Of a stretch of 32,045 nucleotides of DNA, positions 24,102-31,401 are shown piece after piece. The translations under genes and the position numbers were made by a program. The notes beneath the pieces were generated by a model. The model was not told where the DNA came from. It searched no databases and saw nothing but the letters and a program-made list of their open reading frames with translations. The first letter of the stretch is position 1; each line of letters starts with the position of its first letter. This DNA is from Bacteroidota bacterium (GTDB lineage: Bacteria; Bacteroidota; Bacteroidia; Bacteroidales; F082), in the NCBI GenBank assembly GCA_003232915.1, contig QIKE01000092.1:1-32045 (forward strand), given 5' to 3'.

Positions 24102-24109
24102 CAAAAATA
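24102..24109 (-). promoter_or_regulatory. -7 element for cdaA
   Basis: TATTTTTG on the minus strand, perfect TAnnTTTG, 22 bases before the TTG start codon at 24079. Confidence 0.45.
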
Positions 24110-24267
24110 ATAAAACCTTTGATACTTGCAACGTGAGTGCCTCAAATATAAAAGCGTTGAAGGTGATACCAAGAAAATAAAATAATAAGAATTTTCTTCC
24201 AAATAAATATGCTTATTTATCACATTTGCTATAAAAGTATTATCAGTTAACCGGAGGAAAAACATTT

Positions 24268-25122
24268 CTATACAAAAGTTTTCAAATGGTAGGCTATCAA
24301 CCCTTCCATAGGTACTTTCATTATGTGCAAAACTTTTATGCCATTACTATCCATCACTTCTTGTAAGATATTGCTAAAGTAAAAAGCCACCGAACCTGTA
24401 AAAGCAACCGGAAGTTTCTGAATTCCTTTGTAGTGCGCTAACTGTTTTCGAACGAAATCTTGAAAATTCATATACAAAATTTTGTTGATAAAAGCATTAT
24501 CGGAATATATTTGTGCAAATTTTGCCAAACTTGCAATCCATTGATTTGCATTATATTCCTTATAAATTTTGTGCAAAATCTGTGTAAAATCCATCTGTAC
24601 ATAATCATAAAATGCTTCGGTAAGTTCTTTACCGACTCTCTCTGAAAGAATTTCTTTAAGCAACAACTTCCCGATATAAGTTCCACTACCTTCGTCACCA
24701 AGTATGTAGCCAAGTGAAGGTACATTGTCAACAATTTTGCTACCATCCCACAAACACGAATTGGAACCAGTACCGAGAATACAGGCAATACCTTCGGAAT
24801 GTCGCAACAAAGCTAAGGCAGCACCATAAAGATCGTGATTAATAAAAATTTTGGCTGCACTAAACAGTTCCCAAAATACACTTTTCACCATAGCACAATT
24901 GGCAACAGACGAACATCCGGAACCGTAAAAATGAATTTCCTCGATCGTATCTTGCTCCAAATCATTGTGTAAAATATTGGATAGTATTTTACTGATAGTA
25001 CTTCTGGAAACATAATTTGGATTAAAACCTTCAGTAAAAAATTCATTAATAAGTTTACCATCGTCGAGTAATGCCCAGTGGGTTTTGGTTGAGCCGCTGT
25101 CAATGATTAATTTCCTATCCAT
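24268..25122 (-). CDS. BadF/BadG/BcrA/BcrD-type ATPase, N-acetylglucosamine kinase-like
   Basis: A 284-residue protein of the acetate/sugar kinase-actin ATPase superfamily. Phosphate-1 motif LIIDSGSTKTHWALLDDG (residues 5-22), GSGCSS, phosphate-2-like CILGTGSNSCLWDG, and the LGDEGSGTYIGKLLL motif typical of eukaryotic-like GlcNAc kinases. The likely role is phosphorylation of an amino sugar, perhaps from peptidoglycan recycling; the substrate cannot be fixed from sequence. Its start overlaps the end of the upstream dgkA-like gene by 16 bases, so the two are co-transcribed. Confidence 0.88.
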   Translation of the reverse strand: MDRKLIIDSGSTKTHWALLDDGKLINEFFTEGFNPNYVSRSTISKILSNILHNDLEQDTIEEIHFYGSGCSSVANCAMVKSVFWELFSAAKIFINHDLYGAALALLRHSEGIACILGTGSNSCLWDGSKIVDNVPSLGYILGDEGSGTYIGKLLLKEILSERVGKELTEAFYDYVQMDFTQILHKIYKEYNANQWIASLAKFAQIYSDNAFINKILYMNFQDFVRKQLAHYKGIQKLPVAFTGSVAFYFSNILQEVMDSNGIKVLHIMKVPMEGLIAYHLKTFV

Positions 25123-25496
25123 ATTATTATTTTAGGTACAAAGATAATAAGTCCGGCAACAGCCGCTGCAATTGCACTGACAAGAACTGCACCAGCAGCT
25201 AAATCCTTTATACGACCTGCATTGGGGTGCTTATTCGGATGTATCATATCAACCAACTCTTCAATAGCAGTATTAATAATTTCGGTACTTATTACCAGTC
25301 CGATAGATAAAGTAACAACGATCCATTCGTTTTGCGAAAGCGTGAAAAACATACCTACCACAACTACAAGAAAAACCATTGACAAATGAATCAATAAATT
25401 ATGCTGGCTTTTTATGGCAAAACATAAGCCATGAAATGCATAAACAAAACTTCTCATTCGTTTTTTTACCGAAAAATTTTTACCTTTTTTATACAT
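25107..25496 (-). CDS. dgkA: Diacylglycerol kinase / undecaprenol kinase family protein
   Basis: A 129-residue integral membrane kinase with a basic N-terminus (KKRMRSFVYAFHGLCFAIKSQHN), three hydrophobic helices and the signature STEIINTAIEELVDMI followed by AGRIKDLAAGAVLVSA. In Bacteroidota such short DgkA proteins may phosphorylate undecaprenol or diacylglycerol. The frame can begin at a TTG (25523), but that TTG is part of a TATTTTTG promoter element, so ATG 25496 is chosen. The 3' end overlaps the BadF-type ATPase gene by 16 bases. Confidence 0.92.
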   Translation of the reverse strand: MYKKGKNFSVKKRMRSFVYAFHGLCFAIKSQHNLLIHLSMVFLVVVVGMFFTLSQNEWIVVTLSIGLVISTEIINTAIEELVDMIHPNKHPNAGRIKDLAAGAVLVSAIAAAVAGLIIFVPKIIIWIGN

Positions 25497-25520
25497 AACA
25501 GAAAATCTGAACTTATTTTT

Positions 25521-25528
25521 CAAAAATA
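25521..25528 (-). promoter_or_regulatory. -7 element for the dgkA/BadF-type ATPase unit
   Basis: TATTTTTG on the minus strand, perfect TAnnTTTG, 24 bases before the ATG at 25496. Confidence 0.5.
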
Positions 25529-25653
25529 CGATAAAATCTTTTGAAAATCATAAAAAAATAGCCATCTTGCACACAAATTTAAAATTGCATACTAAACAAC
25601 TACGCAAAAGGAGGGAACGTTTTTATGGCTTTTGCTACAAACAACAAAAATAA

Positions 25654-25855
25654 GATGAAACATCCATGACAAACAGGTTTGACACACAAGAGAATTATTA
25701 AAAAAGCTCCGAAGGAGTGTAATATTAATAGCCACAGGTTTTAAACCTGTGGAATAATGGCTTTGCCATTCCACGGGTTTAATCTGTGGTACAAAAAAAC
25801 GTCAGAACCGTTTTGGCGTGATTTTCGATGGCGAAGTCGAAAATCGTGACAAAAC
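25654..25855. repeat. Composite palindromic repeat, copy III (single-unit, most complete)
   Basis: Left end GATGAAACATCCATGA, then AGAATTATTAAAAAAGCTCC with a small hairpin (CTCCGAAGGAG), TAATATTAATAGCCACAGG, one hairpin unit (25735-25794) ending GTGGTAC, and a right module CGTTTTGGCG, hairpin GATTTTCGA/TCGAAAATC, ending CGTGACAAAAC. All modules occur in copies I or II, so this is probably closest to the ancestral form. Its right end runs into the 5' region of the next gene. Confidence 0.8.
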
Positions 25856-25896
25856 ATAAACAACGTATTAACAGTATATTACAATATTATAAGCAT

Positions 25897-26919
25897 ATGA
25901 AAAGCTTTTTAAAAAGATTTATTGCTTTGCGAATGGTCAGAAGCCACAAGAGTAGAGAAAATGCTATTGACGAACTGGAAAAAAGACATTTTAATAAATA
26001 TCACTCCAATTACAACGACAGTATTTATTTTGCAGGTTTAAACAAAGACGGTTTTTCATTTGTTAGCCGGATGGCATTTCGCAACGGCAAACACAACGAA
26101 AATTGGCTGAAAATTTCTATTCCGGGCGAAGGAGTTTGGGGGTTTGAAAATCTTGAATTAAAAGAAGGCGAAAATTTTAAGCAGGGAGAATTAAAATATT
26201 GCAATATTGAACCGGGTGAACTTTGGGAAATAGAATACCAAGGCCTTGTTTATCAGGGAAACAAGCACTACCAGATTGAAATGAAACTCAAATGGCATTC
26301 AATTACCCCCATCGCCGATTTCGATAATGTGGGTACATCTTACGAGCAAGTGGCTTTTCAACTTGCCACAAAAAAATGGAATCCACGCTTTTTCAAAAAA
26401 ATCAGAGAAATACTCAAGGTTCATTACGAACAGGCCGGCAACATTATCGGTACTATTACTTGGAAAAGAAAAAAATACGACGTGCAATTAAGAGGATTTC
26501 GCGACCACAGCTATGGCAACCGCAACTGGATTGACTGGGGACGAAATCTCTGGCTTATCGGCATGCTCAACGATGGTAGATTTTTCAATATCAGCATAGT
26601 AGATTACGATTTTATCAAAAACCTGAAAGCGGGATTTTTATGGAACCGGAGAGAGTACCATAACATTGCCTTCACACCTTCGTTCGGCAGTTTGAAACTT
26701 ATAGAGCCTTTGCCTGGACATCTTTCATTCAACATTAAAGAAACCGAAAATAGTGCGGCCATTCCAATAAACATTGATATGAAAACTTTTTTTCCGTTTA
26801 CTATGGACGGAGTTTACCACATAAGGCAAGCAGAAGCCTCCGTCGAATGGGGAGGCATCAAAGGTATTGGTATCGCCGAAATGGGTATTAATCTCAGAAA
26901 ATACAATGTTATTATCTGA
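25897..26919 (+). CDS. Conserved protein with GFRDHSYG motif, possibly DUF7064/AttH-like lipocalin fold
   Basis: A 340-residue soluble protein rich in beta-strand patterns, without a signal peptide. The segment YEQAGNIIGTITWKRKKYDV and the block GFRDHSYGNRNWIDWGRN (from about residue 200) resemble the GxRDHSWGxRxW signature of two-domain lipocalin-like families (AttH, CrtC, DUF7064/DUF7065). Those families have varied or unknown roles in lipid or isoprenoid chemistry, so I assign no function. An upstream in-frame ATG at 25828 lies inside composite repeat III, hence the choice of ATG 25897; 25936 is also possible. It is a lone plus-strand gene with no obvious TAnnTTTG; the repeat may have displaced its promoter. 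Confidence 0.62.
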   Translation: MKSFLKRFIALRMVRSHKSRENAIDELEKRHFNKYHSNYNDSIYFAGLNKDGFSFVSRMAFRNGKHNENWLKISIPGEGVWGFENLELKEGENFKQGELKYCNIEPGELWEIEYQGLVYQGNKHYQIEMKLKWHSITPIADFDNVGTSYEQVAFQLATKKWNPRFFKKIREILKVHYEQAGNIIGTITWKRKKYDVQLRGFRDHSYGNRNWIDWGRNLWLIGMLNDGRFFNISIVDYDFIKNLKAGFLWNRREYHNIAFTPSFGSLKLIEPLPGHLSFNIKETENSAAIPINIDMKTFFPFTMDGVYHIRQAEASVEWGGIKGIGIAEMGINLRKYNVII

Positions 26920-27018
26920 TTTAAATGAATTGGAAAAAACCCGAACACAATACTGTCATATAACAAAACGAAAAACTCTTATATTCTTACTACATTGATA
27001 TAACTCCACCCGTAGCAT

Positions 27019-27062
27019 CTCACTCTTTCACTCTTTCGTCCACTCGCCCACTCAGCCTTTAG
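27019..27062. repeat. Degenerate octamer repeat, CACTCTTT-like
   Basis: CACTCTTT CACTCTTT CGTC CACTCGCC CACTCAGC: four to five pyrimidine-rich units in the space before the OmpH-like gene. Low-complexity, role unknown. Confidence 0.45.
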
Positions 27063-27133
27063 CTCAATCTTTCACGTCAAAATATTATCTCACCTTTTTA
27101 AGTATTTTTATGAAGTTTATCAAAATAAATTCA

Positions 27134-27141
27134 TATATTTG
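27134..27141 (+). promoter_or_regulatory. -7 element for the OmpH/Skp-like gene
   Basis: TATATTTG, perfect TAnnTTTG, 49 bases before the ATG at 27191. Confidence 0.5.
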
Positions 27142-27190
27142 CGCCCTTAAATTGATTAACCGATTATTAATCATTATATTATTACAAAAA

Positions 27191-27709
27191 ATGAATACAA
27201 TTAAAAAAGGACTATTATTGTTAGCGTTAAGTGTTTTTATGAGCGGTTTCAGCTTTGCACAAAGCAGTTTAAAAATCGGATATATTGATTCTAACGAAGT
27301 GCTTTCCATTATGCCTGTTACCGATTCGTTGCAAAAAGAACTAAAAGTTTATTCAGCTAATCTGCAGAAGCAATTAAAAACCATGATGCAGGAATACCAA
27401 ACCAAGGTTCAAGCTTATCAAAATAACATGGGAACCATGTCAGATTTGATCAGGCAAACCAAAGAAAAAGAAATTAATGATTTGCAAACACGTATTCAGC
27501 AATTTCAGGGTTCGGCTGATCAAGATTTGCAAAACAAACAAAAAGAATTGTTTAACCCGGTTATTCAAAAAGTAAAAGACGCTATTACCGCGGTGGGTAA
27601 AGAAAACCATTATTCGTACATTCTAGACATTGCACAAGGTGTGGTTCTTTATTACGAAAATGGCGACAACATTCTTCCCAAAGTAAAAGCCAAACTCGGA
27701 ATTAAATAG
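27191..27709 (+). CDS. OmpH/Skp-family periplasmic chaperone
   Basis: A 172-residue protein: signal peptide MNTIKKGLLLLALSVFMSGFSFAQ, a short strand KIGYIDSNEVLSIMP, a long charged coiled coil (about residues 50-125, many K/Q/E), and the closing strand YILDIAQGVVLYY typical of OmpH/Skp. Skp trimers hold unfolded outer-membrane proteins in the periplasm. The frame is open upstream to 27110, but that part includes the promoter, so ATG 27191 is chosen. Bacteroidota often have two ompH copies beside bamA; here there is one, with no bamA in view. Confidence 0.92.
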   Translation: MNTIKKGLLLLALSVFMSGFSFAQSSLKIGYIDSNEVLSIMPVTDSLQKELKVYSANLQKQLKTMMQEYQTKVQAYQNNMGTMSDLIRQTKEKEINDLQTRIQQFQGSADQDLQNKQKELFNPVIQKVKDAITAVGKENHYSYILDIAQGVVLYYENGDNILPKVKAKLGIK

Positions 27710-27875
27710 TGTTTGCTGGAAAACATCATTTTTTTCTTTATGTTCGCTTTGGGAATTAGTCATTTACGTTTGCAATCCCATTATACTCAAAACTTCACAG
27801 AGTTCGAACTTACTGTTTTCTGAAGAATGATTATAAAAAAAACTGATGGTTTTCTTGCTTACGATATGGTATAAA

Positions 27876-28388
27876 TCACTCGTACCAGTTTGCGTACATA
27901 TTGTAATTGTTAGAAATACGATGTACTTCCCCTTCGAGTAGCGATTTTTCCATTTCTTTGATTTTCTTGGCAGGCACTCCGGCGAAAACACTTCGAGAAT
28001 GCACATGCGTATTTCTTAAAACCACAGCTCCGGCTGCTATCAACGAGTTACTTTCGATAACTACACCATCCATTATAATAGCTCCCATACCGATAAGTAC
28101 ATTATTGCGAATAGTACAACCGTGAACAATGGAGCCGTGTGCAATTGACACATTATTGCCAATTTCCACTGCCGCTTTTTGGTATGTACAGTGGATAATT
28201 ACGCCGTCTTGAATATTTACATTATTGCCGATGCGTATTCTGTTAACGTCGCCACGTACCACTGCGTTAAACCAAATACTACAATCGTTTCCTATAATTA
28301 TATCACCAGTTAGTGTTGCGTTTTCGGCAATAAAACAATTTTTCCCCCACTTTGGCAATACTCCTTTAACCGATTTAATCAATGCCAT
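27876..28388 (-). CDS. Gamma-carbonic anhydrase family protein (left-handed beta-helix)
   Basis: A 170-residue hexapeptide-repeat protein. Repeats such as IIIGNDCSIWFNAVVRGDVNRIRIGNNVNIQDGVII run from about residue 25 to 130, and the three zinc histidines are present: His66 (IIHCTY), His84 and His89 (SIAHGSIVHGC). It could hydrate CO2, but many family members have other or no activity, so only the family is firm. It begins 19 bases after the nadB stop codon on the same strand and is probably co-transcribed with it. Confidence 0.92.
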   Translation of the reverse strand: MALIKSVKGVLPKWGKNCFIAENATLTGDIIIGNDCSIWFNAVVRGDVNRIRIGNNVNIQDGVIIHCTYQKAAVEIGNNVSIAHGSIVHGCTIRNNVLIGMGAIIMDGVVIESNSLIAAGAVVLRNTHVHSRSVFAGVPAKKIKEMEKSLLEGEVHRISNNYNMYANWYE

Positions 28389-28407
28389 AATTTTCTGTTT
28401 TTTATAT

Positions 28408-30033
28408 TCATTTTTCTTTCAAAACCTTATCTCTTCGCATCTTCACATCCTTGTTTCCTCGCCCTTTCGTTTTTTCTTCCGGATAATCAATGGTATAATG
28501 CAGTCCGATACTTTCTTTGCGGTTCATCGCCATTTTTATTACGAGGTAGCCCACATTTATCATATTTCGCAGTTCGCAAATATCTTGCGAAAGAATGGAC
28601 TTGTCGTAAAGGTCTTCGGTTTCTTTATAAAGAATTTCCAGTCTGTCGAGAGCTCGTTTCAATCTTAGATCGGAACGGACGATTCCCACATAATTGCTCA
28701 TTATTGATTGCAATTCTTTTTTCGATTGTGTTATCAAAATCATTTCTTCGTTTAAAACCCTTCCCGAAGCATCCCAATTGGGTACACTACTGTGAAAATT
28801 GTAGTTTTTCAAGCTTTTTATAGCGTGTTGGGCTGCACGATGTGAAAATACGGCTGCTTCGAGCAAAGAGTTGGAAGCAAGGCGGTTAGCGCCGTGAAGA
28901 CCTGTTGATGCCACTTCGCCGGCTGCATACAAATTACAAATTCCGGTTTGCGCAAACTCGTTGGTTTTGATGCCACCACACGAATAATGAGCGGCAGGAA
29001 CCACCGGTATCATTTCTTTAGTAATGTCGATGCCGATACTTAGGCATTTGGCATAAATGGTGGGAAAATGATTTAGGATTTCGATTTTATTAATATGGCG
29101 TGCATCCAGAAAAACATAGTCATCGCCCGAAAGTTTTAGTTCTTTGTCGATAGCACGTGCCACAATATCGCGTGGAGCCAGTGAACCCATTTTGTGGTAT
29201 TTGTGCATAAATATCTCATCTTTCTTTGTTTTGAGCATAGCACCTGCTCCGCGCAAAGCTTCACTGATTAAAAACGACGGTTTTTCACCTGGGTTATACA
29301 ACGAAGTGGGATGAAATTGTACGAATTCAAGGTTCTCAAGATGTGTTTTAGCTCGATATGCCATAGCAAGACCGTCGCCTGTGGAAAATAACGGATTGGT
29401 AGTGGTTTGATAAACATTGCCCATACCGCCCGTAGCAAGCATAGTGGTGCGTGCAAGTATGGTTTCTATTTCACTCGTTGTGCGATTCATTGCGTAAACC
29501 CCATAACAGATAATATCGCTGCGATGCCTTGTAACCATTTCGTTAAGATGATGTTGCGTAATCAAATCAATAGCAAAATAATTTTCAAGAATTTCGATGT
29601 CGGGATGTTCTTTAACTTTTTGACTTAGTGCTCGTTGTATTTCGTAACCCGTATTGTCTTTATGGTGTAAAATACGGAATTCCGAATGCCCTCCTTCACG
29701 GGCAAGGGCATACTTTCCCGACTTTTCTTTGTCGAATTGCGTACCCCAAGCAATAAGTTCTTTTATCCTTTCGGTAGATTCGATGATGGTGATTCTAACG
29801 ATTTTTTCGTCGTTGATACCGGCACCGGCTTGAATGGTGTCGGAAATATGTTTTTCGTAATTATCGGGCGAATACATTACAGCAGCTATTCCTCCTTGCG
29901 CATAAGAAGTAGCCGTATTGTCCATGCTGCTCTTTGATAAAACAATTACTTTTCCATATGCAGCCACTTTCAAAGCAAAAATTAGGCCTGCACTTCCAGA
30001 ACCAATAATTAGAAAATCAGCTTTGCGTTGCAT
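28408..30033 (-). CDS. nadB: L-aspartate oxidase
   Basis: A 541-residue FAD enzyme of the succinate dehydrogenase/fumarate reductase flavoprotein family. FAD motif FLIIGSGSAG (residues 7-16), SYAQGGIAAVM, the aspartate-oxidase-specific LAREGGHSEFRILHHKDNTG, AAHYSCGGIKTN and LYAAGEVASTGLHGANRLASNSLLEA. It oxidises aspartate to iminoaspartate, the first step of de novo NAD synthesis; nadA and nadC are not nearby. The frame can start at TTG 30051, but that codon is part of a promoter element, so ATG 30033 is chosen. The last ~22 residues (EEKTKGRGNKDVKMRRDK onward) are a charged tail past the usual end, coded by pyrimidine-rich repeat-like DNA. Confidence 0.96.
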   Translation of the reverse strand: MQRKADFLIIGSGSAGLIFALKVAAYGKVIVLSKSSMDNTATSYAQGGIAAVMYSPDNYEKHISDTIQAGAGINDEKIVRITIIESTERIKELIAWGTQFDKEKSGKYALAREGGHSEFRILHHKDNTGYEIQRALSQKVKEHPDIEILENYFAIDLITQHHLNEMVTRHRSDIICYGVYAMNRTTSEIETILARTTMLATGGMGNVYQTTTNPLFSTGDGLAMAYRAKTHLENLEFVQFHPTSLYNPGEKPSFLISEALRGAGAMLKTKKDEIFMHKYHKMGSLAPRDIVARAIDKELKLSGDDYVFLDARHINKIEILNHFPTIYAKCLSIGIDITKEMIPVVPAAHYSCGGIKTNEFAQTGICNLYAAGEVASTGLHGANRLASNSLLEAAVFSHRAAQHAIKSLKNYNFHSSVPNWDASGRVLNEEMILITQSKKELQSIMSNYVGIVRSDLRLKRALDRLEILYKETEDLYDKSILSQDICELRNMINVGYLVIKMAMNRKESIGLHYTIDYPEEKTKGRGNKDVKMRRDKVLKEK

Positions 30034-30048
30034 CGGTTTGTTTTTTTG

Positions 30049-30056
30049 CAAAATTA
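30049..30056 (-). promoter_or_regulatory. -7 element for the nadB unit
   Basis: TAATTTTG on the minus strand, perfect TAnnTTTG, 15 bases before the ATG at 30033; a very short leader is implied. Confidence 0.5.
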
Positions 30057-30429
30057 CGGAATTTTAAAATCAATTATTGACATATCCTAATTTTATGTTT
30101 ATATAATATCATTAATTTGCCGGAAATATTAAAACCAAAATTATCAGGATTTTATGAGTTTAATTGATTACTTTAGCTTGATTCTAAGATAGAATAGATG
30201 GTTACTATTATGATGAAAATCATGGCGTCTTGAATGCATTTAGCTATGTTTTTGTTTAAATTTATGTATGGATCATTTAAACGGAAACCGTCATAATCAC
30301 CTATGGTTAAGTTCTATAAGTGGTTATCTATCCCTTTTTAGAATAGAGCCAACATTTATAATTACTTAGATGGTTCCTCTTGTATAAATAATCAAGATAA
30401 TTGTTTCATCATCCATAAACATCTGCGTT
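30057..30429. other. Gene-free AT-rich stretch
   Basis: About 370 bases between the nadB promoter and the TatD gene. No open frame with coding character, RNA gene or clear terminator was seen. ATAGAATAGATGG and AGAATAGAG occur within it but do not form a convincing repeat. Confidence 0.5.
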
Positions 30430-31203
30430 CTATCTTTTTAAATTGTACATAAGGGAAGCTGTTCGGCTAGTTGTCCGGGCAACCTCATCTATGTTTAAAC
30501 CTTTACTTTTGGCAATTATTTCGGCCACGTAAGTAAGATAAGCACTCTCGTTACGCTTTCCACGAAAAGGAACGGGTGTAAGGTAAGGCGCATCGGTTTC
30601 GAGAACGAGTTCATTTAAAGGAATTTTTTTTACTGTATCATACAATCCCGAGTTTTTAAAGGTAATTATCCCTCCGATACCAATTTTAAAACCTACGTCC
30701 ATAATTTGTTTTGCCTGATGATAATCGCCTGTAAAACAATGAAAAACACCTGACAAATCATCAGTCAGCTCTTCTTTGACAATAGAAAGTGCTAAATCGA
30801 AAGCGTTTCGTATATGAATGGAAACCGGTAGTTTAAACTTTTTTGCAAGGCGCAATTGAAACCCGAAAGCCTCCTTTTGCTGTTCCTTGAATTGTTTATC
30901 CCAATACAAGTCGAGGCCTATTTCACCCACGCCGCAATAATATCCCATTTGTAAACTGTTGGCTACTTTTTGCAATTCTTCTTCAAAATTTTCTGTTACC
31001 GAAGTAGGATGCAATCCCATCATAGGCAAGCAATTATCAGGAAACTCTAAGTGTAAAGCCATCATATCTTCAACTGTTGTACTGTCAATATTAGGGAAAA
31101 GCATATAGTGTATGCCTTTTTCGATAGCACGGTTTACAACTTCATAACTATCGTTACAAAATTCTTCAACATAAAGATGTGTATGAGTATCAATGAAAAG
31201 CAT
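30430..31203 (-). CDS. tatD: TatD-family metal-dependent hydrolase (DNase)
   Basis: A 257-residue TIM-barrel amidohydrolase-type protein. The metal motif FIDTHTHL (His7, His9) opens the chain; LPMMGLHPTSV, CGVGEIGLDLYW, LPVSIHIRNAFD, GVFHCFTGD and the final LVLETDAPYL are all family signatures. Related enzymes show DNase activity, with proposed roles in DNA or RNA turnover; despite the name, it is not part of the Tat translocase and is far from tatC here. The frame is open for 27 codons upstream, but these overlap the promoter; ATG 31203 starts the conserved domain. Confidence 0.93.
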   Translation of the reverse strand: MLFIDTHTHLYVEEFCNDSYEVVNRAIEKGIHYMLFPNIDSTTVEDMMALHLEFPDNCLPMMGLHPTSVTENFEEELQKVANSLQMGYYCGVGEIGLDLYWDKQFKEQQKEAFGFQLRLAKKFKLPVSIHIRNAFDLALSIVKEELTDDLSGVFHCFTGDYHQAKQIMDVGFKIGIGGIITFKNSGLYDTVKKIPLNELVLETDAPYLTPVPFRGKRNESAYLTYVAEIIAKSKGLNIDEVARTTSRTASLMYNLKR

Positions 31204-31208
31204 AACTG

Positions 31209-31216
31209 CAAAAATA
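31209..31216 (-). promoter_or_regulatory. -7 element for the TatD-family gene
   Basis: TATTTTTG on the minus strand, perfect TAnnTTTG. Only 5 bases separate it from the ATG at 31203, so a leaderless mRNA is expected. Confidence 0.45.
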
Positions 31217-31401
31217 GCGTAATAAGTAAAGTGGAAGAAACATTTTTTTTCAACAGTGTTCGATATTGAACATTCAGTGTACATTTTACAACATTATCAA
31301 AAATTAGCGTTATTGAATTCCAAATAGTTGTATATTTACGCACAATTATTGTGAGTACGAAACCAAATTTATTCACATTCATCATTAAAAAGCAAAAACA
31401 C

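Noticed and set aside
30034-30051. TTG start for nadB at 30051
   Set aside because: The TTG is the end of the TAATTTTG promoter element; ATG 30033 gives the normal N-terminus. The TTG at 25523 before dgkA was rejected for the same reason.
12437-31203. Functional link between tatC and the TatD-family gene
   Set aside because: They are 17 kb apart, and TatD proteins are nucleases not needed for Tat transport; the shared name is historical.
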